Below, in pieces: positions 47,320 to 57,018 of a stretch of 64,000 nucleotides of DNA. How positions within the stretch are numbered: the stretch's first letter is position 1; each line of letters starts with the position of its first letter. The notes under the pieces were generated by a model. It did no database searches. It saw nothing but the letters and a program-made list of their open reading frames with translations, and was not told the origin of the DNA. Both the position numbers and the translations under genes were made by a program. The DNA comes from Marinomonas fungiae (GTDB taxonomy: Bacteria; Pseudomonadota; Gammaproteobacteria; Pseudomonadales; Marinomonadaceae), in NCBI RefSeq assembly GCF_001418205.1, contig NZ_LIQF01000008.1, positions 124,001 through 188,000 on the forward strand, given 5' to 3'.

Positions 47320-47484
47320 GCTTATTTTTGATGACAAAATTAAGCTGTACACTAAACAATCTAACGACCTTGTTGCCTAGTTAAAAATAGACGCTCTGGG
47401 GTGCCTGAAATTGCTTTAAATTTCAAAAGGCTGAGCGGCTAGGGCTAACAAGTTAACGTAACCCAAAATTTGAAGGATAGTAAA
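47320..47484 (+). promoter_or_regulatory. rpsB: Structured rpsB leader, probable S2 autoregulatory site
   Basis: A TGAAATT / AATTTCA hairpin (47406-47425) is enclosed by GCC / GGC, and the GGGT before it can pair with ACCC (47461-47464) close to the AAGGA ribosome binding site. Gammaproteobacterial rpsB-tsf leaders are known to be repressed by protein S2 (E. coli, Aseev and colleagues); equivalence here is inferred. The 5' half also looks like a TPP aptamer (GGGGTGCC and GGCTGAG). Confidence 0.5.
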
Positions 47485-48219
47485 ATGCCTACAGTTTCTA
47501 TGCGCGACCTACTACAGGTTGGTTCACACTTCGGTCACCAAACTCGTTACTGGAACCCAAAAATGAAGCCATTCATTTTCGGCGCTCGTAACAAGATTCA
47601 TATCATCAACCTTGAGCACACTGTGCCAGCTATGAACGAAGCTCTAGAGCTAGTTAAGAAAATGGCTGAGAACAAAAACAAAGTTTTGTTCGTAGGTACT
47701 AAACGTGCTGCATCTAAATCAGTTGCTGAACAAGCTTCACGCGCTGGTATGCCATACGTTAACCACCGTTGGTTAGGTGGTATGTTGACTAACTACAAAA
47801 CAATCCGTACGTCTATCAAGCGTCTACGTGATCTAGAAGGTCAACAAGCTGACGGTACTTTCGAAAAGCTAACTAAGAAAGAAGCGCTAATGCGTACTCG
47901 TGAACTTGAGAAACTAGAGCGCTCTCTAGGCGGTATCAAGGATATGGGTGGTCTTCCTGACGTTCTTTTCGTAATCGACGTTGATCACGAGCGTATCGCA
48001 ATCAAAGAAGCTAATAAGCTAGGTATCCCTGTTATTGGTATCGTTGATACTAACAGTGATCCAGATGGTGTTGATTACGTAATTCCTGCAAACGACGACG
48101 CAATCCGCGCAGTTCAGTTGTACGTTTCTGCATTTGCTGACGCATCTCTAGAAGGTCGTGCGGCAGCTGCTGGTAGCGCTGACGAGTTTGTTGAAGTAAA
48201 CGAAGCTTCTGAAGCGTAA
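47485..48219 (+). CDS. rpsB: 30S ribosomal protein S2
   Basis: A 244-aa ribosomal protein needed late in 30S assembly; it recruits S1. Signatures include [20 protein letters not shown] at the N-terminus and [39 protein letters not shown] later (key residues D, H, E, N, D). The ATG is set by AAGGA 8 nt upstream; the frame opens five codons earlier inside the leader. Codon use looks strongly biased (few rare codons), as expected for a highly expressed gene. Confidence 0.97.
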   Translation: MPTVSMRDLLQVGSHFGHQTRYWNPKMKPFIFGARNKIHIINLEHTVPAMNEALELVKKMAENKNKVLFVGTKRAASKSVAEQASRAGMPYVNHRWLGGMLTNYKTIRTSIKRLRDLEGQQADGTFEKLTKKEALMRTRELEKLERSLGGIKDMGGLPDVLFVIDVDHERIAIKEANKLGIPVIGIVDTNSDPDGVDYVIPANDDAIRAVQLYVSAFADASLEGRAAAAGSADEFVEVNEASEA

Positions 48220-48248
48220 TTTACGGCTCTCACGGGTCTGTTTATAAA

Positions 48249-48276
48249 AGGGGAGAGTGTGCTCTCTCCTTTTTTT
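48249..48276 (+). terminator. Terminator/attenuator between rpsB and tsf
   Basis: An AGGGGAGAG / CTCTCTCCT stem with one G-T pair and a TGTG loop is followed by seven T. A partial terminator at this position is also known in E. coli rpsB-tsf. Confidence 0.85.
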
Positions 48277-48306
48277 AAATTTTGTTATCGTACAAGGGGA
48301 ATTGAC

Positions 48307-49167
48307 ATGGCCGCAGTATCTGCAGCAATGGTAAAAGAACTACGTGAACGCACTGGTCTAGGCATGATGGAGTGTAAAAAAGCTCTAACTGCTGCTGGTG
48401 GCGACATTGAAGTAGCAATCGAAGAGCTACGTAAATCAAGTGGTATGAAAGCAGCTAAGAAAGCTGGTCGTACTGCTGCCGAAGGTACTATCATCATGAA
48501 AGTTGCTGATGATAACTCTTACGGTGTATTGGTTGAAATCAACTCTGAAACTGACTTCGCTTCGCGCGACGAAGGTTTCCTAGCATTCGCGAACAAAGTT
48601 GCTGACGTAGTTTTTGCTACTAAAGAAACTGACATGTCTGTAGTGATCACTGGTGAAATGCTAGAAGCTCGCGAAGCTCTAGTGCAGAAAATCGGTGAAA
48701 ACATTACACCACGTCGTGCAGTGATCATTGAAGGTGGTCTAGTTGCTGGTTACCTACATAGCAACGGTCAAATCGCGACTCTAGTTCAGCTAGATGGCGG
48801 CAGTGATGAGCTAGCGAAAGATATTGCTATGCACGTAACAGCTGTTAACCCACGTGTTGTTCGTGGTGAAGATATGCCTGCTGAAGTTCTTACTAAAGAA
48901 GAAGAAATCATCCGCGCTCAACCAGATATGGCTGGTAAGCCAGCTGAAATCGTTGACAAGATGATTGGTGGTCGTATTAAGAAATTCTTGGCTGAAAACA
49001 GCCTAAATGACCAGCCATTCGTTAAGAACCCAGAAGTTAAAGTTGGCCAACTAGCAAAAGATGCTGGTGCTACTGTAACTTCTTTCGTTCGTATCGAAGT
49101 AGGTGAAGGTATCGAAGTTGCGGAAGTAGACTTCGCTGCTGAGGTTGCTGCTCAACTTAAAGGCTAA
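48307..49167 (+). CDS. tsf: Elongation factor Ts
   Basis: A 286-aa guanine-nucleotide exchange factor for EF-Tu. The N-terminal UBA-like domain has [19 protein letters not shown] and the exchange core [10 protein letters not shown]. The ATG is preceded by AAGGGGA at good spacing; 16 extra in-frame codons upstream cross the terminator and are not translated. It ends before a strong terminator, so rpsB-tsf is a separate unit from pyrH. Confidence 0.97.
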   Translation: MAAVSAAMVKELRERTGLGMMECKKALTAAGGDIEVAIEELRKSSGMKAAKKAGRTAAEGTIIMKVADDNSYGVLVEINSETDFASRDEGFLAFANKVADVVFATKETDMSVVITGEMLEAREALVQKIGENITPRRAVIIEGGLVAGYLHSNGQIATLVQLDGGSDELAKDIAMHVTAVNPRVVRGEDMPAEVLTKEEEIIRAQPDMAGKPAEIVDKMIGGRIKKFLAENSLNDQPFVKNPEVKVGQLAKDAGATVTSFVRIEVGEGIEVAEVDFAAEVAAQLKG

Positions 49168-49192
49168 TTGCTTATTAAGTTTTTGAGTATAA

Positions 49193-49219
49193 TAAGGGGC
49201 AGCTAGACTGCCCCTTTTT
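49193..49219 (+). terminator. Terminator after tsf
   Basis: AAGGGGCAG / CTGCCCCTT with a 5-nt CTAGA loop and a T-run. Confidence 0.9.
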
Positions 49220-49285
49220 ATGAATAGCCTATTGAGGTGCGATCCATCTCAATACATCACTTCTCACCATGACCGGAGGTTCTAA

Positions 49286-50008
49286 ATGCCTAAAGAAAAA
49301 AACTCAAAATACAAACGAATTTTGTTGAAATTAAGCGGCGAAGCGCTGCAAGGCGATGAAACCTTTGGTATCGATCCAAAAGTGTTGAGCCGTATTGCGC
49401 TTGAGATCGGTCAATTGCGTGGTATCGGTGTGGAAGTCGGGATTGTTATCGGTGGTGGTAACTTATTCCGTGGTCAAGCCTTGAGTCAGGCGGGTATGGA
49501 CCGTGTGACGGGTGATCATATGGGTATGTTGGCAACGGTTATGAACGCACTCGCGATGCGTGATGCCCTTGAGCGTGCAAACATTTCGACACGTGTTATG
49601 TCTGCGATCACAATGACTGGCATCGTCGAGCCGTACGATCGTCGTCGAGCGATGCGTCACCTAAAAGATGGTGATGTGGTTATTTTCTCTGCTGGTACAG
49701 GTAATCCGTTCTTTACAACGGACTCTGCTGCGTGTTTACGTGGTATTGAGATCGATGCAGATGTTGTGCTGAAAGCGACAAAAGTAGATGGTGTGTATTC
49801 TGCTGATCCGATGAAGGATCCAAATGCAGTGAAATATGATACATTAACTTTCGATGAAGTTTTGGAAAAACAGTTAGGCGTCATGGATTTAACGGCTATC
49901 TGTCTAACTCGTGACCATCAAATGCCAGTTCGAGTATTTAACATGAATAAGCCAGGGGCTCTGATTAATATCATGACCGGTGGCGACGAAGGTACCGTTA
50001 TTAAGTGA
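49286..50008 (+). CDS. pyrH: UMP kinase
   Basis: A 240-aa hexameric amino-acid-kinase-fold enzyme that phosphorylates UMP to UDP, inhibited by UTP and activated by GTP. Key stretches are [30 protein letters not shown] and [20 protein letters not shown]. The CGGAGG ribosome binding site is well placed. frr follows after 7 nt. Confidence 0.97.
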   Translation: MPKEKNSKYKRILLKLSGEALQGDETFGIDPKVLSRIALEIGQLRGIGVEVGIVIGGGNLFRGQALSQAGMDRVTGDHMGMLATVMNALAMRDALERANISTRVMSAITMTGIVEPYDRRRAMRHLKDGDVVIFSAGTGNPFFTTDSAACLRGIEIDADVVLKATKVDGVYSADPMKDPNAVKYDTLTFDEVLEKQLGVMDLTAICLTRDHQMPVRVFNMNKPGALINIMTGGDEGTVIK

Positions 50009-50015
50009 GGAAATA

Positions 50016-50573
50016 ATGATTAACGAGATTTTAAAAGATGCGGAAGAGCGCATGGGCAAGGCGGTTGTTGCCGTAGATAACGCGTTTAAAAAGATTCGTA
50101 CAGGTCGCGCGCACCCAAGCCTTTTAGATCCTATCAAAGTGAACTACTACGGTAGCGAAACTCCTCTTAACCAAGTAGCAAACGTTACCGTTGAAGACGC
50201 TCGTACATTGGGTGTCACTCCATGGGAAGGTAACATGGTGTCTGTGATTGAAAAGGCTATCATGAAGTCTGATCTAGGCTTGAACCCTTCTACGACAGGT
50301 AACCTTATCCGTATTCCTCTGCCAGCATTGACAGAAGAAACACGTGGTAATTACTACAAACAAGCTAAGTCTGAAGCGGAAAACGGCCGTATTGCAATCC
50401 GTAATATTCGTCGTGATGCGAACAATAGCTTAAAAGACCTAGTGAAAGAAAAAGAGATTTCTGAAGACGAAGAACGTCGAGGCCAAGATCAAGTTCAAAA
50501 ATTAACAGACAAATACATCGCTCAAATCGAAGAGCATTTGGCTGCGAAAGAAAAAGATCTAATGGCAATCTAA
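50016..50573 (+). CDS. frr: Ribosome recycling factor
   Basis: A 185-aa tRNA-shaped protein that with EF-G splits post-termination ribosomes. The family start [17 protein letters not shown] and the motifs [24 protein letters not shown] and [14 protein letters not shown] are all present. The ATG is set by GAGG at 5-6 nt; an in-frame ATG at 49980 lies inside pyrH. It is followed by a strong terminator. Confidence 0.97.
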   Translation: MINEILKDAEERMGKAVVAVDNAFKKIRTGRAHPSLLDPIKVNYYGSETPLNQVANVTVEDARTLGVTPWEGNMVSVIEKAIMKSDLGLNPSTTGNLIRIPLPALTEETRGNYYKQAKSEAENGRIAIRNIRRDANNSLKDLVKEKEISEDEERRGQDQVQKLTDKYIAQIEEHLAAKEKDLMAI

Positions 50574-50580
50574 GTAAAAA

Positions 50581-50610
50581 GGCAGGTGCCATGCGGCGCC
50601 TGCCTTTTTT
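50581..50610 (+). terminator. Terminator after frr
   Basis: GGCAGGTGCC / GGCGCCTGCC (one G-T pair) has an ATGC loop followed by six T. Confidence 0.92.
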
Positions 50611-50626
50611 CTGACTAGGTAATTCT

Positions 50627-51355
50627 ATGTCGAACCAAACGTTGGCTGTTGAGAGCCAATCTGTCCCTGCTCACGTGGCCATTATTATGGATGGCAATAA
50701 TCGCTGGGCGAAGAAAAAGCATTTACCAAGTATCGCAGGTCATCGGGCTGGTGCGGCAGCTGTTCGTAAAACGGTGGAGTCGGCCGCGCGCTGCGGTGTC
50801 AAAGTGCTAACTTTGTTTGCTTTCTCAAGTGAGAACTGGAAGCGCCCTCAAGCGGAGGTTGACGGCTTGATGGGGCTGTTTATGCGTTCTTTAAAAAAAG
50901 AAGCAAAACGTCTGAATGAGCATGCTATTAAGTTGCTTGTCGTGGGTGATAAAACAGGCTTCAGTGCAGGGTTGCAAGAGCAAATTGCGCTGGCTGAGCA
51001 GGCCACGGCAGACAATCAAGGTATGGTATTAGCCATTGCTGCTAACTACGGTGGTCGTTGGGATATTGCTCAAGCTGCGCAAACACTTGCTCAGCAAGTC
51101 GCGGCAGGGGAAATATTGCCAAGCGATATCACGGAAGAAGCCCTTGGTCAGCATGTTTGCTTGGCTGGATTGCCAGAGTTGGACTTGATAATACGCACTT
51201 CTGGAGAAGAGCGTGTGAGTAACTTCTTATTGTGGCAGCTTGCTTACGCTGAGTTTATTTTTATGCCAGTGCTTTGGCCGGATTTTGATGGCGCACACTT
51301 TGAGGAAGCACTGATGACTTATCAACAACGTCAACGACGATACGGTGGGCGATAG
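50627..51355 (+). CDS. uppS: Undecaprenyl diphosphate synthase
   Basis: A 242-aa cis-prenyltransferase that extends farnesyl-PP with eight isopentenyl units to make the lipid carrier of cell-wall synthesis. The catalytic Asp22 is in IIMDGNNRWAKK; FAFSSENWKRP and RTSGEERVSNFLLWQLAYAE are the other family motifs. It starts 16 nt after the frr terminator and heads a long envelope operon. Confidence 0.97.
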   Translation: MSNQTLAVESQSVPAHVAIIMDGNNRWAKKKHLPSIAGHRAGAAAVRKTVESAARCGVKVLTLFAFSSENWKRPQAEVDGLMGLFMRSLKKEAKRLNEHAIKLLVVGDKTGFSAGLQEQIALAEQATADNQGMVLAIAANYGGRWDIAQAAQTLAQQVAAGEILPSDITEEALGQHVCLAGLPELDLIIRTSGEERVSNFLLWQLAYAEFIFMPVLWPDFDGAHFEEALMTYQQRQRRYGGR

Positions 51356-51360
51356 TTATT

Positions 51361-52164
51361 ATGCTTTTACCAAGAGTTCTTAGCGCAATCGTGATGGCGC
51401 TGTTGTTTATCTATGCGGTGTTTGTTTTAGAAGCATCAGGGTTTCAATTTGCCATGGGGGGGGTGGTGCTCTTGGCCGGTTGGGAGTGGGCTCGTTTATC
51501 GGGGATTACTCGCCAGCAGGGGCGTATTGCTTTCGCCGGATTAGTCGGCACTTTATGTTATGGCATTGCCATTTTTGATCTACAGCGTGCCATTCTTTGG
51601 GTTGCTCCCGTTTTATGGTTAATCGCCTTATTTTGGGTGATTAATTACCCTACTGAAAAAGGTTGGCAGTCTCGCTTTAGTCGTATTTTATTTGGTTTGT
51701 TGGTTTTAGTAACCACTTGGTCTGCATTAGTCGTGCTGCGCGATTCGAATGAATTTGTGGTGTGGGTATTGTTACTTATGGGGTTGATTTGGGGGGCTGA
51801 TTCTGGTGCTTATTTTTCCGGTAAAGCTTTTGGTAGACGTAAACTTGCACCAAAAGTCTCTCCAGGTAAGTCCTGGGAAGGTGTGATCGGCGGGTTGATT
51901 GTTACCCAAGTTGGTGTGGCGCTATTTGCTTTTTTTGATCCCACTGGTGTGATCTCTTGGCCGCTATTGTCATTAACTGCGTTGGTGACGGTGATGACAT
52001 CTGTATTGGGCGATTTAACGGAAAGCCTTTTTAAACGTCACGAATCGCTGAAAGACTCTAGTCAACTGATTCCCGGTCATGGTGGTGTGATGGATAGAGT
52101 AGACAGCTTGACGTCTGCAGCACCAATTTATGTATTGTTACTGAGCTTTGTAGGTTGGGTATGA
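51361..52164 (+). CDS. cdsA: Phosphatidate cytidylyltransferase
   Basis: A 267-aa polytopic membrane enzyme that makes CDP-diacylglycerol, precursor of all phospholipids. About seven hydrophobic segments are visible; the signature near the C-terminus includes DLTESLFKR and PGHGGVMDRVDSL. It begins 5 nt after uppS, and its stop overlaps the dxr start. Confidence 0.96.
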   Translation: MLLPRVLSAIVMALLFIYAVFVLEASGFQFAMGGVVLLAGWEWARLSGITRQQGRIAFAGLVGTLCYGIAIFDLQRAILWVAPVLWLIALFWVINYPTEKGWQSRFSRILFGLLVLVTTWSALVVLRDSNEFVVWVLLLMGLIWGADSGAYFSGKAFGRRKLAPKVSPGKSWEGVIGGLIVTQVGVALFAFFDPTGVISWPLLSLTALVTVMTSVLGDLTESLFKRHESLKDSSQLIPGHGGVMDRVDSLTSAAPIYVLLLSFVGWV

Positions 52165-53333
52165 TGCAAAAGATTTGTCTTCTTGGGGCAACTGGCTCAA
52201 TCGGCCGCAGCACACTAGATGTTATTGCCCAGTACCCAGAGCAATTTGAGTTGATCAGTGTCGCAGCGAATGCCAGTGTGGCACGTATGGCGGAAATTTG
52301 CCGTCAGTTCAAACCGAAGCGAGCGGTCATGGGCTGTGCTCAAGCGCGTGATGAGTTAGCCGCTTTATGTGCTGATCTTGATACCCAGTTTGAATGGGGT
52401 AGCGAGGCCATGGAGAGTATTGCTAGTGACGATTGCGATCAGGTTATGGCAGCTATTATGGGGTTTGCGGGGTTGCGCCCCACGTTAGCGGCTATTCGAG
52501 CGGGTAAGCGCGTACTGTTAGCCAATAAAGAAAGTCTGGTTACCGCTGGTCGATTATTTATGGATGAGGTGGCAAAGCACAATGTGACCTTGATGCCTAT
52601 CGACAGTGAGCATAATGCGATCTTTCAATGCTTACCGCAAAATGAATTCGGTGCGACCAAACGAGATGTGGCAAATATTTTACTGACAGCATCGGGCGGG
52701 CCTTTCCGAACTTTCTCCTATGATCAAATGCTGACGGTCACGCCAGCCCAAGCCTGTGCTCATCCAAACTGGTCAATGGGGCAAAAAATATCGGTAGATT
52801 CGGCAAGCTTAATGAACAAAGGCTTAGAATTAATTGAGGCTTGCTGGCTATTTGATGTGACACCTGCTGATGTTCAAGTGGTGGTGCATCCTGAAAGTAT
52901 CATTCACTCAATGGTTGCTTATAAAGATGGCTCTGTTATTGCGCAAATGGGGAATCCGGATATGAAAATTCCGATTGCGTATGGTATGACATGGCCGGCG
53001 CGTATTGAAACCAACGTAGAGCCTTTAGACTTTTTTAAGGTTTCTCAATTAAATTTTGAAGCACCTGATTTGGAGCGTTTTCCAAATCTGAAACTTGCCA
53101 GCGAGGCGTGGTACCTCGGCGGGACTGCGATGGCCTGTTTAAATGCGGCCAATGAAGTGGCCGTTACGGCATTTTTAAAAGAGCAAATTGCATTTTTGGA
53201 TATTGCTCGTTTAAATCAAAGAGTGCTTGAACACTCTGAGATTAAAGCTGTCAATGACTTGGAGGCAGTGTTTGCGGCGGACCAAGAGGCGCGAGCATTG
53301 GCGCAACAATTGATTGCTTCGGAGTTTGCATAA
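52161..53333 (+). CDS. dxr: 1-deoxy-D-xylulose 5-phosphate reductoisomerase
   Basis: A 390-aa NADPH enzyme forming MEP, the first committed step of the MEP isoprenoid pathway. The NADPH loop is GATGSIGRSTLDV. Metal and substrate residues lie in LLANKESLVTAGRL, PIDSEHNAIFQCL and ASGGPFR. Two adjacent ATG codons are possible; the first overlaps the cdsA stop as ATGA, and a TTG six bases earlier is unlikely. Together with uppS it links isoprenoid precursor supply to the lipid carrier. Confidence 0.95.
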   Translation: MMQKICLLGATGSIGRSTLDVIAQYPEQFELISVAANASVARMAEICRQFKPKRAVMGCAQARDELAALCADLDTQFEWGSEAMESIASDDCDQVMAAIMGFAGLRPTLAAIRAGKRVLLANKESLVTAGRLFMDEVAKHNVTLMPIDSEHNAIFQCLPQNEFGATKRDVANILLTASGGPFRTFSYDQMLTVTPAQACAHPNWSMGQKISVDSASLMNKGLELIEACWLFDVTPADVQVVVHPESIIHSMVAYKDGSVIAQMGNPDMKIPIAYGMTWPARIETNVEPLDFFKVSQLNFEAPDLERFPNLKLASEAWYLGGTAMACLNAANEVAVTAFLKEQIAFLDIARLNQRVLEHSEIKAVNDLEAVFAADQEARALAQQLIASEFA

Positions 53334-53334
53334 C

Positions 53335-54681
53335 ATGTTTGAAAATGCTTTATCTATCATCATTGCGCTGGGAGTGCTGATCACTTTCCATGAGTTTGGG
53401 CATTATTATGTTGCGCGCTTATGTGGTGTGAAGGTGCTGCGTTTTTCAGTAGGCTTTGGTAAGCCAATTTATACATACACGGCTAAATCTGGCACCGAGT
53501 TCACCTTAGCGATGATTCCGCTAGGGGGCTACGTACGTATGCTCGATGGCCGTGAAGGTAATGTGCCTGAGGCGTTAAAAAGTCAGGCCTTTAACAATAA
53601 AAATGTGTGGCAGCGTATTGCGATCGTCGCTGCAGGCCCCATTGCCAACTTTATTTTGGCGATTGTCGTGTACGCTGCGGTAGCAGGAATGGGGCTTCAA
53701 GCGCTGGCTCCAAAACTGGCTTCAATCACAGATAATTCGCCTCTAGCCCAAACTCAAATTGAGGTGGGTGCAGAGATCACTCAAGTTAATGGTGTGCGTA
53801 CACACTCTTGGGAAGATGTAAATTTAGCGTTAGCGGACTTGATTGGTCAGACGGGGCGCTATAGTGTTCGTTACTTACCGGCGGATAGCACCATTGAAGA
53901 AGAGGGTGACTTCACCCTTAATCGTTGGTTGGCGGGGGAGGAACCAAGCAATTTAATCTCGCGTTTTGGTGCTGAGCCTTGGCGTCCAAGGGTGGTTCCA
54001 ACCATTGCCGATGTCGTCGACGGTGGTGCGGCGCAAACAGCAGGTTTCAAAGCTGGTGATACGGTTTTGGCTATCAATGGAGAGAAGGTAGTAGATTGGC
54101 AAAGCTTTGTTGTTTGGGTTCAAAAGAGTCCAGCCGCACAGCTCAACGTCTTAGTGGAGCGCAATGGACAGCAGCAAACGTTGTTGCTGACGCCAGCTTC
54201 TCGAGAGTTAGATGGCGTGGCGACAGGATTTGCAGGTCTAGCAGTAGCACCGCCAGAGTTATCCTCGGAAGATCTTCGCACCCGTGAATTTGGCTTTTGG
54301 GGCTCGGCAGTTTATGGTGTGCAACAGACTTGGCAAATGACGACCTTGACTGTTTCTTCCATTGGTAAAATGCTACAGGGGCTGATCTCTCTTGATAACT
54401 TGTCAGGTCCTATTACGATTGCCAAAGTAGCGAGTGCATCCGCTGACTCTGGTTTGCAATCCTTTTTGAAATTTGTGGCTTACCTTAGTGTGAGCCTTGG
54501 TGTGTTAAATTTATTGCCGATCCCCATGCTTGATGGTGGGCATTTGCTGTTTTTTGGGATAGAAGCCGTACGACGTAAGCCTGTTTCTGAACGTATTCAA
54601 GGGTTTGCTTATCGTATTGGAGCATCATTGCTGTTTGCGATGATGGCCGTTGCTTTATTTAATGATATTGCCCGCTTGTAG
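53335..54681 (+). CDS. rseP: Site-2 intramembrane zinc protease RseP
   Basis: A 448-aa inner-membrane metalloprotease that cleaves anti-sigma factor RseA after DegS and clears signal peptides. The zinc motif H19-E-F-G-H23 is in the first TM helix, two periplasmic PDZ domains sit in the middle, and the third zinc ligand is in NLLPIPMLDGGHLLFF. The ATG follows the dxr stop by 1 nt with GGAG in the dxr tail. It precedes bamA in the usual envelope-stress cluster. Confidence 0.96.
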   Translation: MFENALSIIIALGVLITFHEFGHYYVARLCGVKVLRFSVGFGKPIYTYTAKSGTEFTLAMIPLGGYVRMLDGREGNVPEALKSQAFNNKNVWQRIAIVAAGPIANFILAIVVYAAVAGMGLQALAPKLASITDNSPLAQTQIEVGAEITQVNGVRTHSWEDVNLALADLIGQTGRYSVRYLPADSTIEEEGDFTLNRWLAGEEPSNLISRFGAEPWRPRVVPTIADVVDGGAAQTAGFKAGDTVLAINGEKVVDWQSFVVWVQKSPAAQLNVLVERNGQQQTLLLTPASRELDGVATGFAGLAVAPPELSSEDLRTREFGFWGSAVYGVQQTWQMTTLTVSSIGKMLQGLISLDNLSGPITIAKVASASADSGLQSFLKFVAYLSVSLGVLNLLPIPMLDGGHLLFFGIEAVRRKPVSERIQGFAYRIGASLLFAMMAVALFNDIARL

Positions 54682-54691
54682 AGAGGTATAT

Positions 54692-57001
54692 GTGAGAGTC
54701 TTTGTAGCATCAGTATTAGCAATTTGTAGTGCTCAAAGTTATGCGAAGACAGTTGCAGATGTTCGTGTAGACGGCCTATTGCAGATGTCACCCACACGTG
54801 CATTCGAGACCATCGGCTTTCAGCAAGGTCAGGGGTATGATTCCTCAAGAGTGCATGAAGCGGTTAGTAACCTTTTTGCAACAGGCTATTTTAGTGATAT
54901 TGAAGTCTTTGAAGAAGACAATGTTGTTATTTTCAAAGTAGTTGAGCGTCCAACCATTGGTCAGATTAAGATCGATGGTAATGATATGATCTCGACTGAA
55001 GATTTGCAGCGAGGTTTGCGCTTATCTGGTTTGGAAGAGGGGGAGTTGTACAAGCCTGAAACCCTGAATCAGATTCAGCAAGAGTTGCAGCGCCAGTATT
55101 ACGCTTTGGGGCGTTACAGCGCTCAGGTAGAAATGTCGGTAGAGCAACTGCCTCGAAACCGTGTGGCTCTTAATATTAATATTGAAGAAGGCGTTACCGC
55201 TAAGATCGTCCATATTAATATTGTGGGCAATAAACACTTCGCTGACGAAGAGTTAACGGATAAATTCCAATCAGCAGAAACGGGTTACTTTAACCCATTC
55301 AGCTCTGCTGATGAGTATTCTAAGCAAAAGATTCAGGGCGATTTGGAAACACTTCGTAGCTTTTATTTAGACCGAGGCTATTTGGATTTTGAGCTGATTT
55401 CAAACCAAGTCAGTGTGTCTGCTGATAAGCGTGAAGTTTACGTCGTTGTAAACATTGTTGAAGGTGAATCCTACTCCATCAATGATGTTTCGCTAAGTGG
55501 TTCTTTGCCAATCAGTGAAGACCGTATTTGGAAGCACATCAATCAGAAAACGGGTGATGTCTTCTCGCGTAAGCAAACGACCGATATTATGGAAGCCTTA
55601 TCGGGTGAGCTAGGGGATAGTGGTTATTTATTTACCAATGTCAACATCATCCCGAACAAGCTACCAGGCAACAAGGTTGATTTAACATACCATATTGCAC
55701 CTGGTCCCAAGGTGTATGTTCGCCGCATCAATTTTAGCGGTAACTCGGAAACTAAAGACGAAGTATTGCGTCGTGAAATGACTCAGTTTGAAGGTGCTTT
55801 GGCGACCCATAGTAAAATTCAAGCGTCTAAGCGTGCTATTGAGCGTTTAGGGTTCTTCTCAACCGTTGATCTGAAAACTCGTCCTGTACCTGGTACGGTT
55901 GATCAAGTTGATTTGGATGTCGTGGTAGAAGAGCAGCCTTCTGGCAGTATTCAGGCTAGTATCGGGTATTCTCAAGCAGAGGGTACAGTGCTCGGCTTTG
56001 GTATTTCTAAGCGTAACTTCTTGGGGACTGGTAATAAGCTTGGTTTCAATATGAGCCGCAGTAATCAGACGCAAGACTTTACATTGTCCTATGACAACCC
56101 CTATTTCACTGTGGATGGCGTCAGTCGTGGCTACAGCTTGTTCTATCAAGTAAGTGATCACGATGAAGACGATGTGGAAGATTACGACCTAGACCGTATT
56201 GGTGCCTCAGTAAACTTCGGCTACCCAATTACCGACACGCAGCGTTTAAGCTTTGGTGTGACGGTTAAGAATACTGGTGTTGATCTTGGTGCCAACCCTT
56301 CTTTGGAAACGCAGGCTTACTTAGATACCTACGGCGATTCCTTTGATGACGTAATTGCCAACATTGCTTGGAGTGATAACGATATAGTGGGTGGTTTGCT
56401 GCCAACAGGTGGTGTCAGCCATCGAATTACGTTGGACGTTGCGACACCTTTGGGTGACCAAACTTATGCCAAGATTGGTGCACTTTCTCAAGCTTATTGG
56501 AATCTAAGCGAAAATAACTTGTGGCTCTTCCATTTGAAAGGGCGTGCGGGCTATGGTTTCGGTTACGGAGATACCGATCGCTTGCCTTTCTTTGAAAACT
56601 ATTACGCTGGTGGCGTTTACTCTGTTCGTGGTTTTAGTGCTTCGTCGCTCGGTCCTCGAAACACCTATAGCGATAATACGCCTACGGATTCGATCGGTGG
56701 TAATATGCTGTTGACGGCCACGGCGGAGATTATTTTCCCAATGCCAATGGTTGAGGATCACAGTTCTGTGCGTACATCGATTTTCTTGGATGCGGGTAAC
56801 GTATATACAGACTACTGTTTCACAGGTAGTACGAGCTGTCAGGAAGGTTTCGATGTCGGTGAAATTCGTTACAGTGTTGGTTTCAACTGGACTTGGATTA
56901 CGCCGATTGCACCACTGTCATTTAACATTGCTAAGACGTTAAACGATAAAGAAGGTGATGAGACAGATGTATTCCAATTTCAGCTAGGCACAACCTTCTA
57001 A
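54692..57001 (+). CDS. bamA: Outer-membrane protein assembly factor BamA
   Basis: A 769-aa Omp85 protein, the core of the BAM machine that folds beta-barrels into the outer membrane. A signal peptide (MRVFVASVLAICSAQSYA) precedes five POTRA domains (VADVRVDGLLQMSPTRAFET begins the first) and a C-terminal barrel containing the VRGF lid-lock motif (YSVRGFSASS). It ends in Phe (QLGTTF), as required. The start is GTG with GAGAGG upstream; the open frame extends 14 codons earlier into rseP without a ribosome binding site. Confidence 0.97.
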   Translation: MRVFVASVLAICSAQSYAKTVADVRVDGLLQMSPTRAFETIGFQQGQGYDSSRVHEAVSNLFATGYFSDIEVFEEDNVVIFKVVERPTIGQIKIDGNDMISTEDLQRGLRLSGLEEGELYKPETLNQIQQELQRQYYALGRYSAQVEMSVEQLPRNRVALNINIEEGVTAKIVHINIVGNKHFADEELTDKFQSAETGYFNPFSSADEYSKQKIQGDLETLRSFYLDRGYLDFELISNQVSVSADKREVYVVVNIVEGESYSINDVSLSGSLPISEDRIWKHINQKTGDVFSRKQTTDIMEALSGELGDSGYLFTNVNIIPNKLPGNKVDLTYHIAPGPKVYVRRINFSGNSETKDEVLRREMTQFEGALATHSKIQASKRAIERLGFFSTVDLKTRPVPGTVDQVDLDVVVEEQPSGSIQASIGYSQAEGTVLGFGISKRNFLGTGNKLGFNMSRSNQTQDFTLSYDNPYFTVDGVSRGYSLFYQVSDHDEDDVEDYDLDRIGASVNFGYPITDTQRLSFGVTVKNTGVDLGANPSLETQAYLDTYGDSFDDVIANIAWSDNDIVGGLLPTGGVSHRITLDVATPLGDQTYAKIGALSQAYWNLSENNLWLFHLKGRAGYGFGYGDTDRLPFFENYYAGGVYSVRGFSASSLGPRNTYSDNTPTDSIGGNMLLTATAEIIFPMPMVEDHSSVRTSIFLDAGNVYTDYCFTGSTSCQEGFDVGEIRYSVGFNWTWITPIAPLSFNIAKTLNDKEGDETDVFQFQLGTTF

Positions 57002-57018
57002 CAGGGTAAGGATTCAAA

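Larger units (their letters stand above)
47161..47484. other. Divergent map/rpsB regulatory region
   Basis: A 324-nt region with no gene. The right part holds the rpsB promoter and structured leader (separate entries). The left part (47161-47290) is AT-rich and should contain the map promoter, which I could not place with confidence. Confidence 0.6.

Noticed and set aside
47391-47470. TPP riboswitch
   Set aside because: Only the 5' half (GGGGTGCC ... GGCTGAG) fits; the conserved 3' half is absent and the downstream gene is rpsB, which has its own autoregulatory leader. Kept as a finding, not called.
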